A stretch of DNA of 64,000 bases from Cecembia rubra (GTDB lineage: Bacteria > Bacteroidota > Bacteroidia > Cytophagales > Cyclobacteriaceae): assembly GCF_003014575.1 (NCBI RefSeq), contig NZ_PYGF01000002.1, positions 103,805-167,804 of the forward strand, written 5' to 3'. This document shows, one piece after another, positions 27,408-36,666 of the stretch. The notes beneath the pieces are model-generated. The model had not been told where the DNA came from. It ran no database searches and saw only the letters and a list, made by a program, of their open reading frames with translations. The number at the start of each line of letters is the position of its first letter. Positions within the stretch are counted from its first letter, which is position 1. Made by a program: the position numbers and the translations under genes.

Positions 27408-28199
27408 TAAGGAAGGGAATAGTGAGATTTCGAAAGTGGGATTTCAGGGAAGGACAATAAGGGAAAAGGTGGATTTGGCTCAGTGAGTTTGGGTTTCGGG
27501 TTTTGTTGACGAGCAGGATTTTTTGAACCACTAATTACGCGAATTTCACTAATTAACTAGCTTTTAAATTTGTCAGGGATCTTTGTTCTTATCTGTCATC
27601 AAAACAGCATGGGTAATGAAATTAGGCGCGGAGCTTGCAGGACCGAGCGTTAAGAAAAGATCTTGTAGATCTTTTTAGTGAGGGGCCAGGATGAAGGGCG
27701 GGATGGAACGCTGATGACGCAGATTTGGCTGATAGTCGCAGATAAAAAATTTCGCTTATTGAAGGAACCACAGATGAATGAGGATGAACGCCGATAAAAG
27801 CTGCGCTTTTTGGCCACACAAAGATTAAGATTTGGAAAATGAACGAAACCAGCCCAGTATGGGCTGAACCATCAATAGCCCTGGCTCTACGGAGGTGGTT
27901 TTTCGGGGGTAAAGACCTAGGGTGTTAGGTGAATATCAGGTCTACCTAGTCGGCGCATTGATCTGCTGAAAAAATGAATTGTCCCACTCCGACGATAAGG
28001 GACAAAATAAGAAAAGGGAAAAGGAGAAAGGGAAAAAGTGGGATTTCGAAAGTAGGATTTAGAAAATGGTGGAACTATGATGATCGAAGAAATCATGATA
28101 AAAAAATACCCTGTTTAGGGTATTTACAAGCATATCTCCGCATGATAAATTTGTAATGGGTGATTCAAACATTTTTTTCTTAGCTTTTATCATAAAAAT
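27408..28199. other. Non-coding region with repeat debris
   Basis: No supportable gene in about 790 bases. A 19-base near-perfect direct repeat occurs at 27426-27444 and 28042-28060. Hairpins occur at 27655-27675 (AAAAGATCT-TGT-AGATCTTTT) and 27851-27865 (AGCCCA-GTA-TGGGCT). Fragments such as CAGATTTGGCTGATAGTCGCAGAT and GCCCTGGCT resemble interspersed Bacteroidota repeats. It looks like a graveyard of small elements upstream of the exopolysaccharide locus. Confidence 0.5.
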
Positions 28200-28244
28200 G
28201 TGGGGAGATTCTTTCGCTTATTGTTTTTATCCCCACTTTTTTTT
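28200..28244 (+). terminator. Terminator-like hairpin ahead of the exopolysaccharide locus
   Basis: GTGGGGA (28200-28206) pairs with TCCCCAC (28230-28236) and is followed by eight T. It lies upstream of the predicted promoter at 28302, so it would insulate the locus from read-through. It could also be the end of an unrecognised short transcript. Confidence 0.6.
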
Positions 28245-28301
28245 AATTATTAAGAGGCACTGTGGAACAAGTCAAATCTTGAAAAAAAATCAAAAAAATA
28301 C

Positions 28302-28332
28302 TTGGTTAATCATATTCATGCGAGTACTTTTG
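28302..28332 (+). promoter_or_regulatory. Promoter of the winged-helix regulator / exopolysaccharide locus
   Basis: TTGG at 28302-28305 and TACTTTTG at 28325-28332, separated by about 20 bases, match the Bacteroidota -33/-7 consensus. The regulator ATG follows at 28358. Confidence 0.55.
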
Positions 28333-28357
28333 TTGCTCAGTTAGCAAGGTTTTTTTC

Positions 28358-28870
28358 ATGCTGGATTATTTAATTACATCCAAGACCAGACTCAGACTTT
28401 TGATCAAGTTTTTTAGTAACCCTAAAAATCAGGGGCACCTGCGTGGATTGGCTGAAGAATTTGGTGAGTCAACCAATTCCATCAGGAAGGAGCTGAATCA
28501 CCTGTCAGAGGCAGGTTTGTTGTTGAAAATAGCCGATAACAACAAGATTGATTACAAAGCCAATACCGATCATCCATTATTCTCCAATTTGCATGACCTG
28601 ATCCAAAAATATTTGGGATTCGATAAATTATTGGCAACAGTTTTGGAGAGAATGGGAGATGTGAATGAAGTGGCTTTGGTTGGTGATTATGCCAAAGGGC
28701 TCCATACAGGAAAACTCAAAGTTCAGATTTCTGGAGAAAAAGTGAATGGGGAATACCTTGAAAGGCTTTCTGAGCGCATCAAAGAATTGATTGACAAAGA
28801 GGTGGAGTTTCAGGTGACTGAGAAGATTACCCATCCTGACGCTTTGTTTTTGTATCAAAAGTCCAATTGA
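28358..28870 (+). CDS. Winged-helix regulator fused to a degenerate nucleotidyltransferase-like domain
   Basis: A 170-residue protein at the head of the exopolysaccharide locus. Residues 5-70 read as a winged helix-turn-helix (SKTRLRLLIKFFSNPKNQGH, then FGESTNSIRKELNHLSEAGLL). Residues 100-155 (VNEVALVGDYAKG ... LKVQISGEKV ... IDKEVEFQVTEK) follow the outline of an MNT-type nucleotidyltransferase, but the GS of GSxxxG is GD and the DxD metal motif is missing, so this half probably binds a ligand without catalysis. Small winged-helix proteins at this position are common in Bacteroidota polysaccharide loci and probably control local transcription. The wHTH call is firm; the second-domain assignment is my inference. 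Confidence 0.75.
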   Translation: MLDYLITSKTRLRLLIKFFSNPKNQGHLRGLAEEFGESTNSIRKELNHLSEAGLLLKIADNNKIDYKANTDHPLFSNLHDLIQKYLGFDKLLATVLERMGDVNEVALVGDYAKGLHTGKLKVQISGEKVNGEYLERLSERIKELIDKEVEFQVTEKITHPDALFLYQKSN

Positions 28871-29225
28871 TTCCGTCAGGAGGAAATTGAGGTTTCTTTT
28901 TTTATCCAATCCCGCTAGGCACATGAATATGTGACTGAGAGGGCGAAGCTGTAACCACGAATGTCTAAACCACGAATTTCGCGAATTACACAAATTTTTC
29001 TGAAACACAGCTGTTTAATGTCCTTGATGTCTTTATGATATTCAGTCGGCAGGGGTAAGAAAATTGGGCGCAGGGCTTACGAATTTACGCGAATTTAGAT
29101 CCAGCCTCTAACTATTAATTATCAAAAGCAAATCACTTAGTAAAACTTGTCCAAAGAGGTGAATGGTACAAAAATTTATCTTGATTCTAGCTTGTTGCTT
29201 CTTGACTCTAAAAAAAAATGTTGTA
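28871..29225. other. Non-coding region with CACGAATT-type repeat fragments
   Basis: No gene is supported. Fragments such as CCACGAATTTCGCGAATTAC near 28970-28990 and GAATTTACGCGAATTTAG near 29080-29097 resemble the border palindrome of the ~240-bp repeat. The stretch directly precedes the broken GxxExxY gene. Confidence 0.45.
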
Positions 29226-29603
29226 ATGATTATTAAAAAGGAGACTTATGAAATTGTGGGTGCAGCGATCAATGCGCATAAAGAACTTGGGGGAGGTTTC
29301 TTGAAAAGTGTATAACAGGAAGCTTTAGGAATTGAATTAGCTGATCAAAAAATTCCTTTTGAGAAGGAAGTTAAATTGGCAATAATTTTCAAAGGTAATA
29401 CCTTGAAAAAATTCTTTATCGCTGATTTTGTATGTCATGGTGAAATAATAGTTGAACTTAAATGTTGTTCTATGATTCTGGATGAGCATTATGCCCAAGT
29501 AATCAATTATCTCAAGACCACCAAAAAACCATTAGGGCTACTTTTGAATTTCGGTACATTATCTTTAGAATTTAAAAGAGTAATTCTTGAAAATAAAAAG
29601 TGA
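29226..29603 (+). pseudogene. GxxExxY-family protein, broken by a nonsense codon
   Basis: Reading from the ATG at 29226 gives a protein closely parallel to the intact 122-residue copy at 63124 (YEIVGAAINAHKELGGGFL against FQIVGAAMEVHKELGHGFL). The frame is interrupted once, by TAA at 29313-29315, and then stays open to the stop at 29603. The stop falls exactly on the Tyr of the GxxExxY motif, and the preceding Glu is Lys (GFLKSV-stop), so the motif is doubly damaged. The downstream core (ADFVCHGEIIVELKC) still has the D...ExK pattern of PD-(D/E)XK folds, indicating recent decay. Repeat fragments lie on both sides. Re-initiation at 29376 could give a 75-residue remnant, but that would lack the first half. 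Confidence 0.85.
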
Positions 29604-29864
29604 AATGTTCAATTTATTGAATTGTGAGCTTTGCGAGCCAGAATTAAAAAAATATTAGTGTGATTAGCGTAATTCACGATTAAAATAGAATCTAGAGTCG
29701 AGAAACGAGAGATTAGAAAAATTTCCCCTAACTATTTAGAAGCAGGATCATTTCGCGTCAATCGCGAGCATTGCTAGCAATAATTCAAAAAAAATTAGTG
29801 TAATTCGCGTAATTCGCGGTTAAAATAACCTTTTAGAATTTCGCAGTTAAATTCCCTTTTCTTC
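29604..29864. other. Repeat debris upstream of the SLBB export gene
   Basis: The text GTGTGATTAGCGTAATTC (29656-29673) recurs in variant form as GTGTAATTCGCGTAATTC (29799-29816), each followed by GCGGTTAAAAT or ACGATTAAAAT. A GAGTCGAGAAACGAGAGATT segment (29695-29714) resembles the purine-rich repeats at 55.8-56.3 kb. No gene is seen. Any promoter for the export genes would have to lie here or upstream at 28302. Confidence 0.5.
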
Positions 29865-32471
29865 ATGAAAAAACTCCTAGTAGTATTAATTCTTTTTACC
29901 TCAAATTTGGTGGTTCAAGCTCAATCGCTGTCAGACATTCAAAACGTCAAAGTCGATAATTTGTCCGACGCGCAGATAGAGCAGCTGATCAAGAGGGCGG
30001 AGGCCTCGGGGATGACCGAGCAGCAATTGGAAGCTATGGCCATAGAAAGGGGTATGCCTATGAGTGAGGTGGCCAAACTTAGACAAAGAATCAATGCTTT
30101 GAGAAGTGGTGGAGGACAGTCCAGAGGACAGGAAAGGACTGCTTCAAGAGGAAATGCTTTAAGGACCATTGAAGGCCAAATGGAGGAAGATGATCCATTT
30201 GATTCCTTAAAGAAATCAGATCCTTATTTTGATTTGACCCCCACCCAAAAGAAAATTTTTGGTTATAAACTATTTCATAATAAAAAGGTAAATTTCAACC
30301 CAAGCCTTAACATTCCTACGCCACCCAACTACAGTCTTGGTGCAGGAGATCAGATTCTAATTGATGTTTATGGCGCTTCCCAGCAATCCTATGATCTTAT
30401 GGTGAGTCCTGAAGGGAAAATTCTGATTCCAAATGTAGGTTCGGTTCAAGTAGGTGGTGCTACGGTTTCCGCGGCTACTGCCAGGATTAAAACAGCTCTT
30501 ACCCAAATTTACTCAGGATTGGCAGGAAGCAATCCCAACACATTTGTAGAAATCAGATTGGGAAATATCAAAACTGTAAATGTTGCTTTGGTAGGCGAAT
30601 TGAATAGGCCTGGAACCTACACTTTGCCATCTTTTGCTTCTCCGATTAACGCCTTGTTTGCTGCCGGTGGTCCAAATGAAAATGGTTCATTTAGGCATAT
30701 ACAGATTTATAGAGACAATAAGTTATTGGAGGAAGTTGATATTTATGGATTTATTTCCAAAGGAGAACTTAGTAGTAGCCTAACTTTGAGAGATAATGAC
30801 GTGATAATCGTCCCACCAGTTAGGAATAGAGTAGAAGTCATAGGACCGGTAAGAAGAGAAGGGCTTTTTGAAATAAAGCCTGGAGAAACGATGGTAGAGC
30901 TGCTTCAATTCGCAGGAGGTTTTGGAAGTGATGCTTATAGAGAGCGCATTACTGTTTCCAGAAAGACAGGCAGGGAGATGAAAGTGGAGGATGTGGACCA
31001 GAATAATTTTAGTTCATTTTATCCTCAAGATGGCGATTTAATGCGTGTAGGAATGATCCAAAACAGATATGAGAACAGAGTTCAAATTTCTGGTGCGGTT
31101 CAAAGACCAGGTACTTTTGCTCTTACACCTGGTATGGGCATCAAGGATCTTATCCAAAGGGCAGACGGCTTAAGAGAAGATGCATTTTTAAACCGCGCTA
31201 CTCTCTATAGAACAAAAGCTGATTTTTCAATGGAAATAGTCGGGGTAGATGTTCCATTGGTAGTGAATGGAACTGTACAGGATATTCAATTAAGAAGGGA
31301 AGATGTGCTTCATATTCCCAGTGTGTATGATTTGAAGGAGGAGTTTTATGTGAAAATTTCAGGAGAAGTCAATAGGCCTGGAACTTTCCCTTTTGGAGAG
31401 AAGATGACAGTTGCTGACTTGGTTTTAAAGGCGGGTGGTTTTAAAGAATCAGCAACCGCATCCAAGGTTGAAATAGCAAGAAGGGTTAAAAATGATGTTT
31501 CAGGAAAATTGGCTGAAATTATTATAGTAGATATCGATAAGGACCTAAAAATCAGTGGTCAGAATGCTAAAGAATTGCTCCAACCATTTGATCATGTGAT
31601 GGTCAGGAGGAGTCCAGGTTTCCAAAGGGCACAACTAGTTAGTGTGGAAGGCGAAGCGATGTATCCTGGTGAGTTTGCAATTGCCCATGCCAATGAAAGG
31701 ATTTCAGATTTGTTAAATAGGGCAGGTGGACTAACCCCTTATGCCTACCCTAAGGGGGCAACATTGATCAGGAAGAATGAGTTTTTTGAAAGCCCTAGTG
31801 ATGATCTGATCAAAATAGAAAGTTTGGAGAATCTTCGGAAAATTTTCCAAAAAGACAGTTTGGATTGGACTGAGTCTGAAAAGATTCTTATGAAAGGCAT
31901 TGATAGGAAATTACTGGAAAAAGAACTAGAAGAGAGAAAGGAAGAGGACAGGAAAAGAAGGCTTTCGGACGACTTGAGGAGGGAATCTTTAATGTCTTTG
32001 GCTGAATCTGAAGGGAATATTAAAGCTTTAAATATAAAGGAAGTAGAATTGATTGGAATAGATTTACAAGGAATTTTAAAAAATCCTTATGGACCATTGG
32101 ATTTGATATTGAAGGAAGGTGATGTTTTAAGTATTCCAAAGGAATTGCAGACTGTAAGGATGAGGGGAGAGGTTTTGTTCCCAACGACTGCAAGATTTGA
32201 CCAAAACAAAGGTTTTCGCTCTTATATTTCAAAATCCGGCGGCTTCACTGATAAGGCCAGAAAAAGTAGGGCCTATGTGGTATATGCCAACGGTGACGTA
32301 AAAAGAACCAATAAACTAATTTTCTTTAATCTTTATCCGGAAATTGAGCCTGGAGCAGAGGTTATTGTGCCGAGGAAACCTGAAAGAAGTGGTTTGACTG
32401 CTCAAGCTTGGATTGGAATTAGTACGAGTATAGCTACATTAGCAATACTTGTTAATCAGTTGATTCAGTAA
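29865..32471 (+). CDS. SLBB-domain polysaccharide export protein (Wza-like)
   Basis: An 868-residue outer-membrane export protein with a signal peptide (residues 1-20, ending VVQAQ). After a Gln/Glu-rich helical region comes the polysaccharide-export domain (YSLGAGDQILIDVYGASQQS, about 155-235) and a series of SLBB repeats, recognisable by recurring blocks of the type VALVGELNRPGTYTLP, VEVIGPVRREGLFEI, VQISGAVQRPGTFAL, VKISGEVNRPGTFPF, VSVEGEAMYPGEFAI and VRMRGEVLFPTTARF. This repeat number is typical of the long Bacteroidota form. A C-terminal hydrophobic helix (WIGISTSIATLAILVNQLI) ends the protein. It should form the outer-membrane channel for the polymer; the Wzz-like gene follows 16 bases later. 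Confidence 0.95.
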   Translation: MKKLLVVLILFTSNLVVQAQSLSDIQNVKVDNLSDAQIEQLIKRAEASGMTEQQLEAMAIERGMPMSEVAKLRQRINALRSGGGQSRGQERTASRGNALRTIEGQMEEDDPFDSLKKSDPYFDLTPTQKKIFGYKLFHNKKVNFNPSLNIPTPPNYSLGAGDQILIDVYGASQQSYDLMVSPEGKILIPNVGSVQVGGATVSAATARIKTALTQIYSGLAGSNPNTFVEIRLGNIKTVNVALVGELNRPGTYTLPSFASPINALFAAGGPNENGSFRHIQIYRDNKLLEEVDIYGFISKGELSSSLTLRDNDVIIVPPVRNRVEVIGPVRREGLFEIKPGETMVELLQFAGGFGSDAYRERITVSRKTGREMKVEDVDQNNFSSFYPQDGDLMRVGMIQNRYENRVQISGAVQRPGTFALTPGMGIKDLIQRADGLREDAFLNRATLYRTKADFSMEIVGVDVPLVVNGTVQDIQLRREDVLHIPSVYDLKEEFYVKISGEVNRPGTFPFGEKMTVADLVLKAGGFKESATASKVEIARRVKNDVSGKLAEIIIVDIDKDLKISGQNAKELLQPFDHVMVRRSPGFQRAQLVSVEGEAMYPGEFAIAHANERISDLLNRAGGLTPYAYPKGATLIRKNEFFESPSDDLIKIESLENLRKIFQKDSLDWTESEKILMKGIDRKLLEKELEERKEEDRKRRLSDDLRRESLMSLAESEGNIKALNIKEVELIGIDLQGILKNPYGPLDLILKEGDVLSIPKELQTVRMRGEVLFPTTARFDQNKGFRSYISKSGGFTDKARKSRAYVVYANGDVKRTNKLIFFNLYPEIEPGAEVIVPRKPERSGLTAQAWIGISTSIATLAILVNQLIQ

Positions 32472-32487
32472 TTTTAAATAAGAAAAT

Positions 32488-33588
32488 ATGTCTGATCGCC
32501 AGATGAATTCTTTTGAAGATGAAATAGACCTATTAGCTTTATCTAAGACTGTTTGGAATAGGAAAAAAACAGTGTTAGGTATGGCTTTAGTATTTGTATT
32601 AATAGGTTTAGTTATTTCTTTGATTAGTCCAGTTGAATACACTGCCTCTTCTGTTTTTATTCCACAGACAAGTGACTCTGTTAAACCAGGAGGTTCATTA
32701 GGTGGGCTAGCTTCCCTGGCCGGAATAAATTTGGGAGCTTTGGGTGGTAGTGCGGAAATCCCACCTTCACTTTACCCAAAAATAGTTTCTTCAGTTCCTT
32801 TTAGGAAAGCTTTATTAAATGCAAAAATTCATGTGAATGGTTTTAAAGAACCTGTATCCTACAAAGAATTTTATGATCAAATCTACAAGCCAAGTTTACT
32901 TGAAATTCTTAAGAAGTACACTGTCGAATTACCTGCCTTAATTCTTGAATTTCTTAGAGGTACGCCAGAAGAAAAAAATATTTCTTCTGACAATTCTCTA
33001 ATTTTAGTAAGTGAGGATGAAAATAAACATTTTAAAAGATTGGATTCGCAGCTCACTGTAACTCCTAATGAAAAAGAGGGCTTTGTATCATTATCATTTG
33101 TCATGCCTGATCCTATTATGTCGGCGGAAATGGCAAAATTTGCAGAGGAGTTGCTACAAAAAGAGGTTATAAATTTTAAGATCCTAAATGCAAAAGAACA
33201 ATTGAATTTCACTCAAGTGCGTTTTGAAGAAAAAAAAATGGAATTTGAGAAAATTCAAAAAGAACTGGCAATATTTAGAGATAGAAATCAAAATCTTTCA
33301 TCTGCTTCAGTATCAAATCGTCTCCAAAGTTTAGAAGCGGAATTTAATTTTTCATTAAGTGTTTACAATGAGCTTGCCAAACAATTAGAGCAAGCTAAGC
33401 TTCAAGTTGCGAAGGACACTCCTGTCTTATCCATAATTCAACCTGTAACTGTTCCAATCAAAAAGTCTTCGCCTAACAGGCCTTTGATAATATTTATTTT
33501 TGGTCTTTTGGGTATTATTTTTAGTGTGGGAATTATAATTGGACATGAATTAATTCAGGATTTGAAAGTGCGGTGGAATAAGGTTTAA
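32488..33588 (+). CDS. Wzz-type chain-length determinant / polysaccharide co-polymerase
   Basis: A 366-residue inner-membrane protein with helices near residues 32-50 and 330-352. The second is preceded by the proline-rich KKSSPNRP of the Wzz family. Between them lies a periplasmic region with a long coiled coil (about 225-310, EQLNFTQVRFEEKKMEFEKI and onward). It controls chain length and links the polymerase to the outer-membrane SLBB channel. No C-terminal tyrosine-kinase domain is attached, and no separate BY-kinase or phosphatase gene is in the window. It begins 16 bases after the export gene. Confidence 0.92.
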   Translation: MSDRQMNSFEDEIDLLALSKTVWNRKKTVLGMALVFVLIGLVISLISPVEYTASSVFIPQTSDSVKPGGSLGGLASLAGINLGALGGSAEIPPSLYPKIVSSVPFRKALLNAKIHVNGFKEPVSYKEFYDQIYKPSLLEILKKYTVELPALILEFLRGTPEEKNISSDNSLILVSEDENKHFKRLDSQLTVTPNEKEGFVSLSFVMPDPIMSAEMAKFAEELLQKEVINFKILNAKEQLNFTQVRFEEKKMEFEKIQKELAIFRDRNQNLSSASVSNRLQSLEAEFNFSLSVYNELAKQLEQAKLQVAKDTPVLSIIQPVTVPIKKSSPNRPLIIFIFGLLGIIFSVGIIIGHELIQDLKVRWNKV

Positions 33589-33789
33589 TTAGGGAAAACT
33601 TATTAAATTAAGGTTTAAATTTTTCAAATGCTTATTTTTTTACTTTAAAGTATTATTGAGGTAATTTATTTTTGCTGAAGATACTAATCCTGATATTCTA
33701 TATTTTTATTTTATTCATTTCATTTCTAAGTTTTTTGATTCAGTAGTTTTACTCCTTTAATAAAAAGGACTAGTATTTTCAAAGAAATA

Positions 33790-35334
33790 TTGAGTTCATC
33801 TCAGAGAAATAAACGTATTGCAAAAAACTCCCTCTTCCTTTACATAAGGATGGTGGTTGTTTTAATAGCTAACTTATATACGGTTCGTCTTGTTTTTAAA
33901 ACCCTTGGCGTAATTGATTACGGAATTTTTGATGTAATAACAGGGATTACTACAATATTAATTACAGTTACTGGTGTTCTTTCCACTGCCACTCAAAGGT
34001 TTTATTCTATTTCTTTTGGCGAAAAAAATTTAGAAAAAATCTCCTTAGTTTTTTCAACGAGTTTGAAAATTTACTTTGGATTATCAATGATTATAATTTT
34101 GTTTGGCCAAACAATTGGAGTATGGTTTATTAATTCAAAATTAAATATGCCTATTGAAAGACTACCTGCTGTTCATATGGTCTTTCAGTTTTCATTATTT
34201 TCTTCATTTTTTATGTTAATGCAGGTGCCATATTTTTCAGCAGTAATTGCTAAGGAAGATTTAGATGTTTTTTCATTTATTAGTTTATTAGAAGTTTTGC
34301 TAAAAGTACTTTCCATAAGCATAATTTCAAAAGCTGAAGGAGATAAACTGATTTTTTATGGAATTGCGCTATTTATTATTTCAATTTTAGTGTTTTTATG
34401 CTATTTTATATTTGCCTACTTAAAATATCCTTTTCTCAGATTCAAGTCGAAAACAGATAAAGTTTTATTAAATGAGCTTGTTTCATTTTCTAGTTGGTCT
34501 TTGTTCGGTTCTCTTGCCTCTGTTAGTATTAATCAATTCATTACAATATTAATGAATATTTCTTTTGGCCCAAGTGTAAATGCTACTAGAGCCATTTCAC
34601 TCCAGGTTTATGGTGTGTTGGGTTCCTTGACATCAAGTATTTTTCTAGCATTAAGACCTCAAATGATCCAATCCTATTCTGAAAAGTCCTTCAATTATTT
34701 AAACAGTTTGTTTAACTTTAGCAATAAAGCTATTTACTATGGTTTGCTCATAATATGTATTCCTTTATTTATAGAAATGGAATCCATATTAGTTTTTTGG
34801 TTAAGTAATAATGATCCTCAAACCATATTATTTTGTCGTTTGATACTTGTTTATGGTTTGATAATGGCATTAAATAATCCGATTTCAATTATTATTCAAG
34901 CTACGGGCCATGTCAAAGTTTATCATCTTATTGTAGAATTTTTTACACTATTATGTGGACCTATTTCATTGATTTTATTTAAGGCAGGATTCTCTCCTTC
35001 CTCATCGTACTATGTGATAATTTTAATGTCTATTTTTGCACATGTAGCAAGGGTTATTTTGTTAAGAAAGTTTTACAATGAATTTGATTTTCCCTATTAC
35101 ATAAAATCATTCTTAGTTCCAGCATTTGCAGTAACATTTATTGCATTTTTTACAGGATTTTTATTTTCAAAGATTGATACAGGTTTTTATATTAGAATAC
35201 CAGTTGGTTTACTTATTTCTTTAATTATTATTAGTGTTTTAGTGTATTTCTTCGGTCTTTCAGGATCTGAAAAGCTTGAGGTTAAAAAGATTTATGAAAA
35301 CATTAAACTAAGATTGATCAAAAATGGCAGATAA
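33790..35334 (+). CDS. wzx: Wzx-type polysaccharide flippase (MATE/MOP superfamily)
   Basis: A 514-residue protein with about 14 membrane helices, a cytoplasmic basic N-terminus (SQRNKRIAKNSLFLYIRM) and the general layout of Wzx/RfbX flippases that move undecaprenyl-linked repeat units across the inner membrane. No ATG suits the start; a TTG at 33790 gives the full family N-terminus, whereas the first internal ATG (33850) would trim the first helix. Base composition is very AT-rich, as usual for such genes. It overlaps the polymerase gene downstream by 11 bases. The 200-base gap before it shows no feature. Confidence 0.88.
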   Translation: MSSSQRNKRIAKNSLFLYIRMVVVLIANLYTVRLVFKTLGVIDYGIFDVITGITTILITVTGVLSTATQRFYSISFGEKNLEKISLVFSTSLKIYFGLSMIIILFGQTIGVWFINSKLNMPIERLPAVHMVFQFSLFSSFFMLMQVPYFSAVIAKEDLDVFSFISLLEVLLKVLSISIISKAEGDKLIFYGIALFIISILVFLCYFIFAYLKYPFLRFKSKTDKVLLNELVSFSSWSLFGSLASVSINQFITILMNISFGPSVNATRAISLQVYGVLGSLTSSIFLALRPQMIQSYSEKSFNYLNSLFNFSNKAIYYGLLIICIPLFIEMESILVFWLSNNDPQTILFCRLILVYGLIMALNNPISIIIQATGHVKVYHLIVEFFTLLCGPISLILFKAGFSPSSSYYVIILMSIFAHVARVILLRKFYNEFDFPYYIKSFLVPAFAVTFIAFFTGFLFSKIDTGFYIRIPVGLLISLIIISVLVYFFGLSGSEKLEVKKIYENIKLRLIKNGR

Positions 35335-36625
35335 TAATGTCATAAGTAATATTTGGCTTATTTTTTTTGTTTTAATATGGTTTCTCACATTCGCTGTATA
35401 CCAAATAAGGAAAAAGTCTATAGATGCAGGAAGTATTATATTATTATCTTATTTTTTCTATGCAATCGTTTCTCTTTTACTTTTCAATAATCCATACTAT
35501 CAGTTTAATCCGATAGAATTATTTCCCTTTGTCTATTTGTATTTGCTTTTAATGTTAGCTTTTTCACCGGTATTGAAGTTTGATGCAAAAAAAATTAGGT
35601 ATATTCAAAAACCTCCTGATTTGTATTTAAATACGCTTATTTATATTTTGATAATTTTCTCTGTGATTCAATTGCCTTCGATTTTTTCGGATTTTTCAAA
35701 AAGCATCATTCGTCTCTTGTTTGTTTCTTCAGGTGGTCAAGATTTGTATAATGAGGCTATGGCCGAAAGTAAATCGCTTGGGGATGGTAATATTTCTAAT
35801 TTACCTTCTATAATTACAAATGCTTATGGAAATGTTGGTATATTATTGTTTTTCTATTATCTGACACTTAAGGATAGAAAATTTATAGTGACATTGGGTT
35901 TATTTTTATCTTTCATGGTAAATATACTTAACAATATTTCTTTAGGGCAAAGGGGGCCATTGGTTGAAATATTAATGTCAATTTTTGTTTCATATTTTGC
36001 ATTTAAAGAATTTATTCAACCAAATCTGGTTAGATTAATTAAATTTTCCGGTTTTGTATTTTTGGTTGTCTCTTTAGTTCCAATTTTAATTTTAACTACA
36101 AGTAGATTTGGCGATAGTCGAGCAGGATCTAATTCTTCTGTTTATTTTTATTTAGGACAACAAAATCTGTATTTCAATAACCATGGTTTAGATAATGGAG
36201 GGATCAGGTATGGGGATCGGACATTTCCGTTTTTTAAAAAATTGCTAGGTTTTGAAAATGTTCCTGATAATTTTTGGGAAAGGAGAGATAAGTATCCGGA
36301 ACTAAAAATAAATGATGAAGTTTTTATTGGTTTTGTAGGCGATTTTACTCTTGATTTTGGGCCATTTTTAGTCCCTTTTATGTTTTTGCTATTTTTCGTT
36401 TTTATCCTTTATGCTACCAAAACAAAAAATGGTGTGCTATATTTTCATCAACTAATCTTAATCCACTTTGTTATTAGCCTTTGTATGTTAGGGGGAATAA
36501 AGTTATACCCTTTTTCAGATTTGGGTGGGAACCTTCAACTTATAGTGTATTTCTTTCTGTATGTTTTTTTTAGGTTGGATCATGAATTTAGATTCAAGCA
36601 AAAGGTTTTAAATATTCAAGATTAA
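35324..36625 (+). CDS. wzy: Wzy-like oligosaccharide repeat-unit polymerase
   Basis: A 433-residue membrane protein with about 10-11 predicted helices and one long periplasmic loop (roughly residues 255-335, including DSRAGSNSSVYFYLGQQNLY). This topology, the overlap with wzx and the position in the locus point to the repeat-unit polymerase. Wzy proteins share little sequence, so the call depends mainly on topology and context. It would join repeat units in the periplasm under control of the Wzz-like protein. Confidence 0.78.
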   Translation: MADNNVISNIWLIFFVLIWFLTFAVYQIRKKSIDAGSIILLSYFFYAIVSLLLFNNPYYQFNPIELFPFVYLYLLLMLAFSPVLKFDAKKIRYIQKPPDLYLNTLIYILIIFSVIQLPSIFSDFSKSIIRLLFVSSGGQDLYNEAMAESKSLGDGNISNLPSIITNAYGNVGILLFFYYLTLKDRKFIVTLGLFLSFMVNILNNISLGQRGPLVEILMSIFVSYFAFKEFIQPNLVRLIKFSGFVFLVVSLVPILILTTSRFGDSRAGSNSSVYFYLGQQNLYFNNHGLDNGGIRYGDRTFPFFKKLLGFENVPDNFWERRDKYPELKINDEVFIGFVGDFTLDFGPFLVPFMFLLFFVFILYATKTKNGVLYFHQLILIHFVISLCMLGGIKLYPFSDLGGNLQLIVYFFLYVFFRLDHEFRFKQKVLNIQD

Positions 36626-36666
36626 TAAAATTTGCTTTTAAAATAAGTAAGTAAATAAAAGTTGAA

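Noticed and set aside
28156..28344. A 62-codon plus-strand frame before the winged-helix gene
   Set aside because: It spans the terminator hairpin at 28200-28244 and the predicted promoter; its translation is a low-complexity Phe/Ile/Leu sequence.
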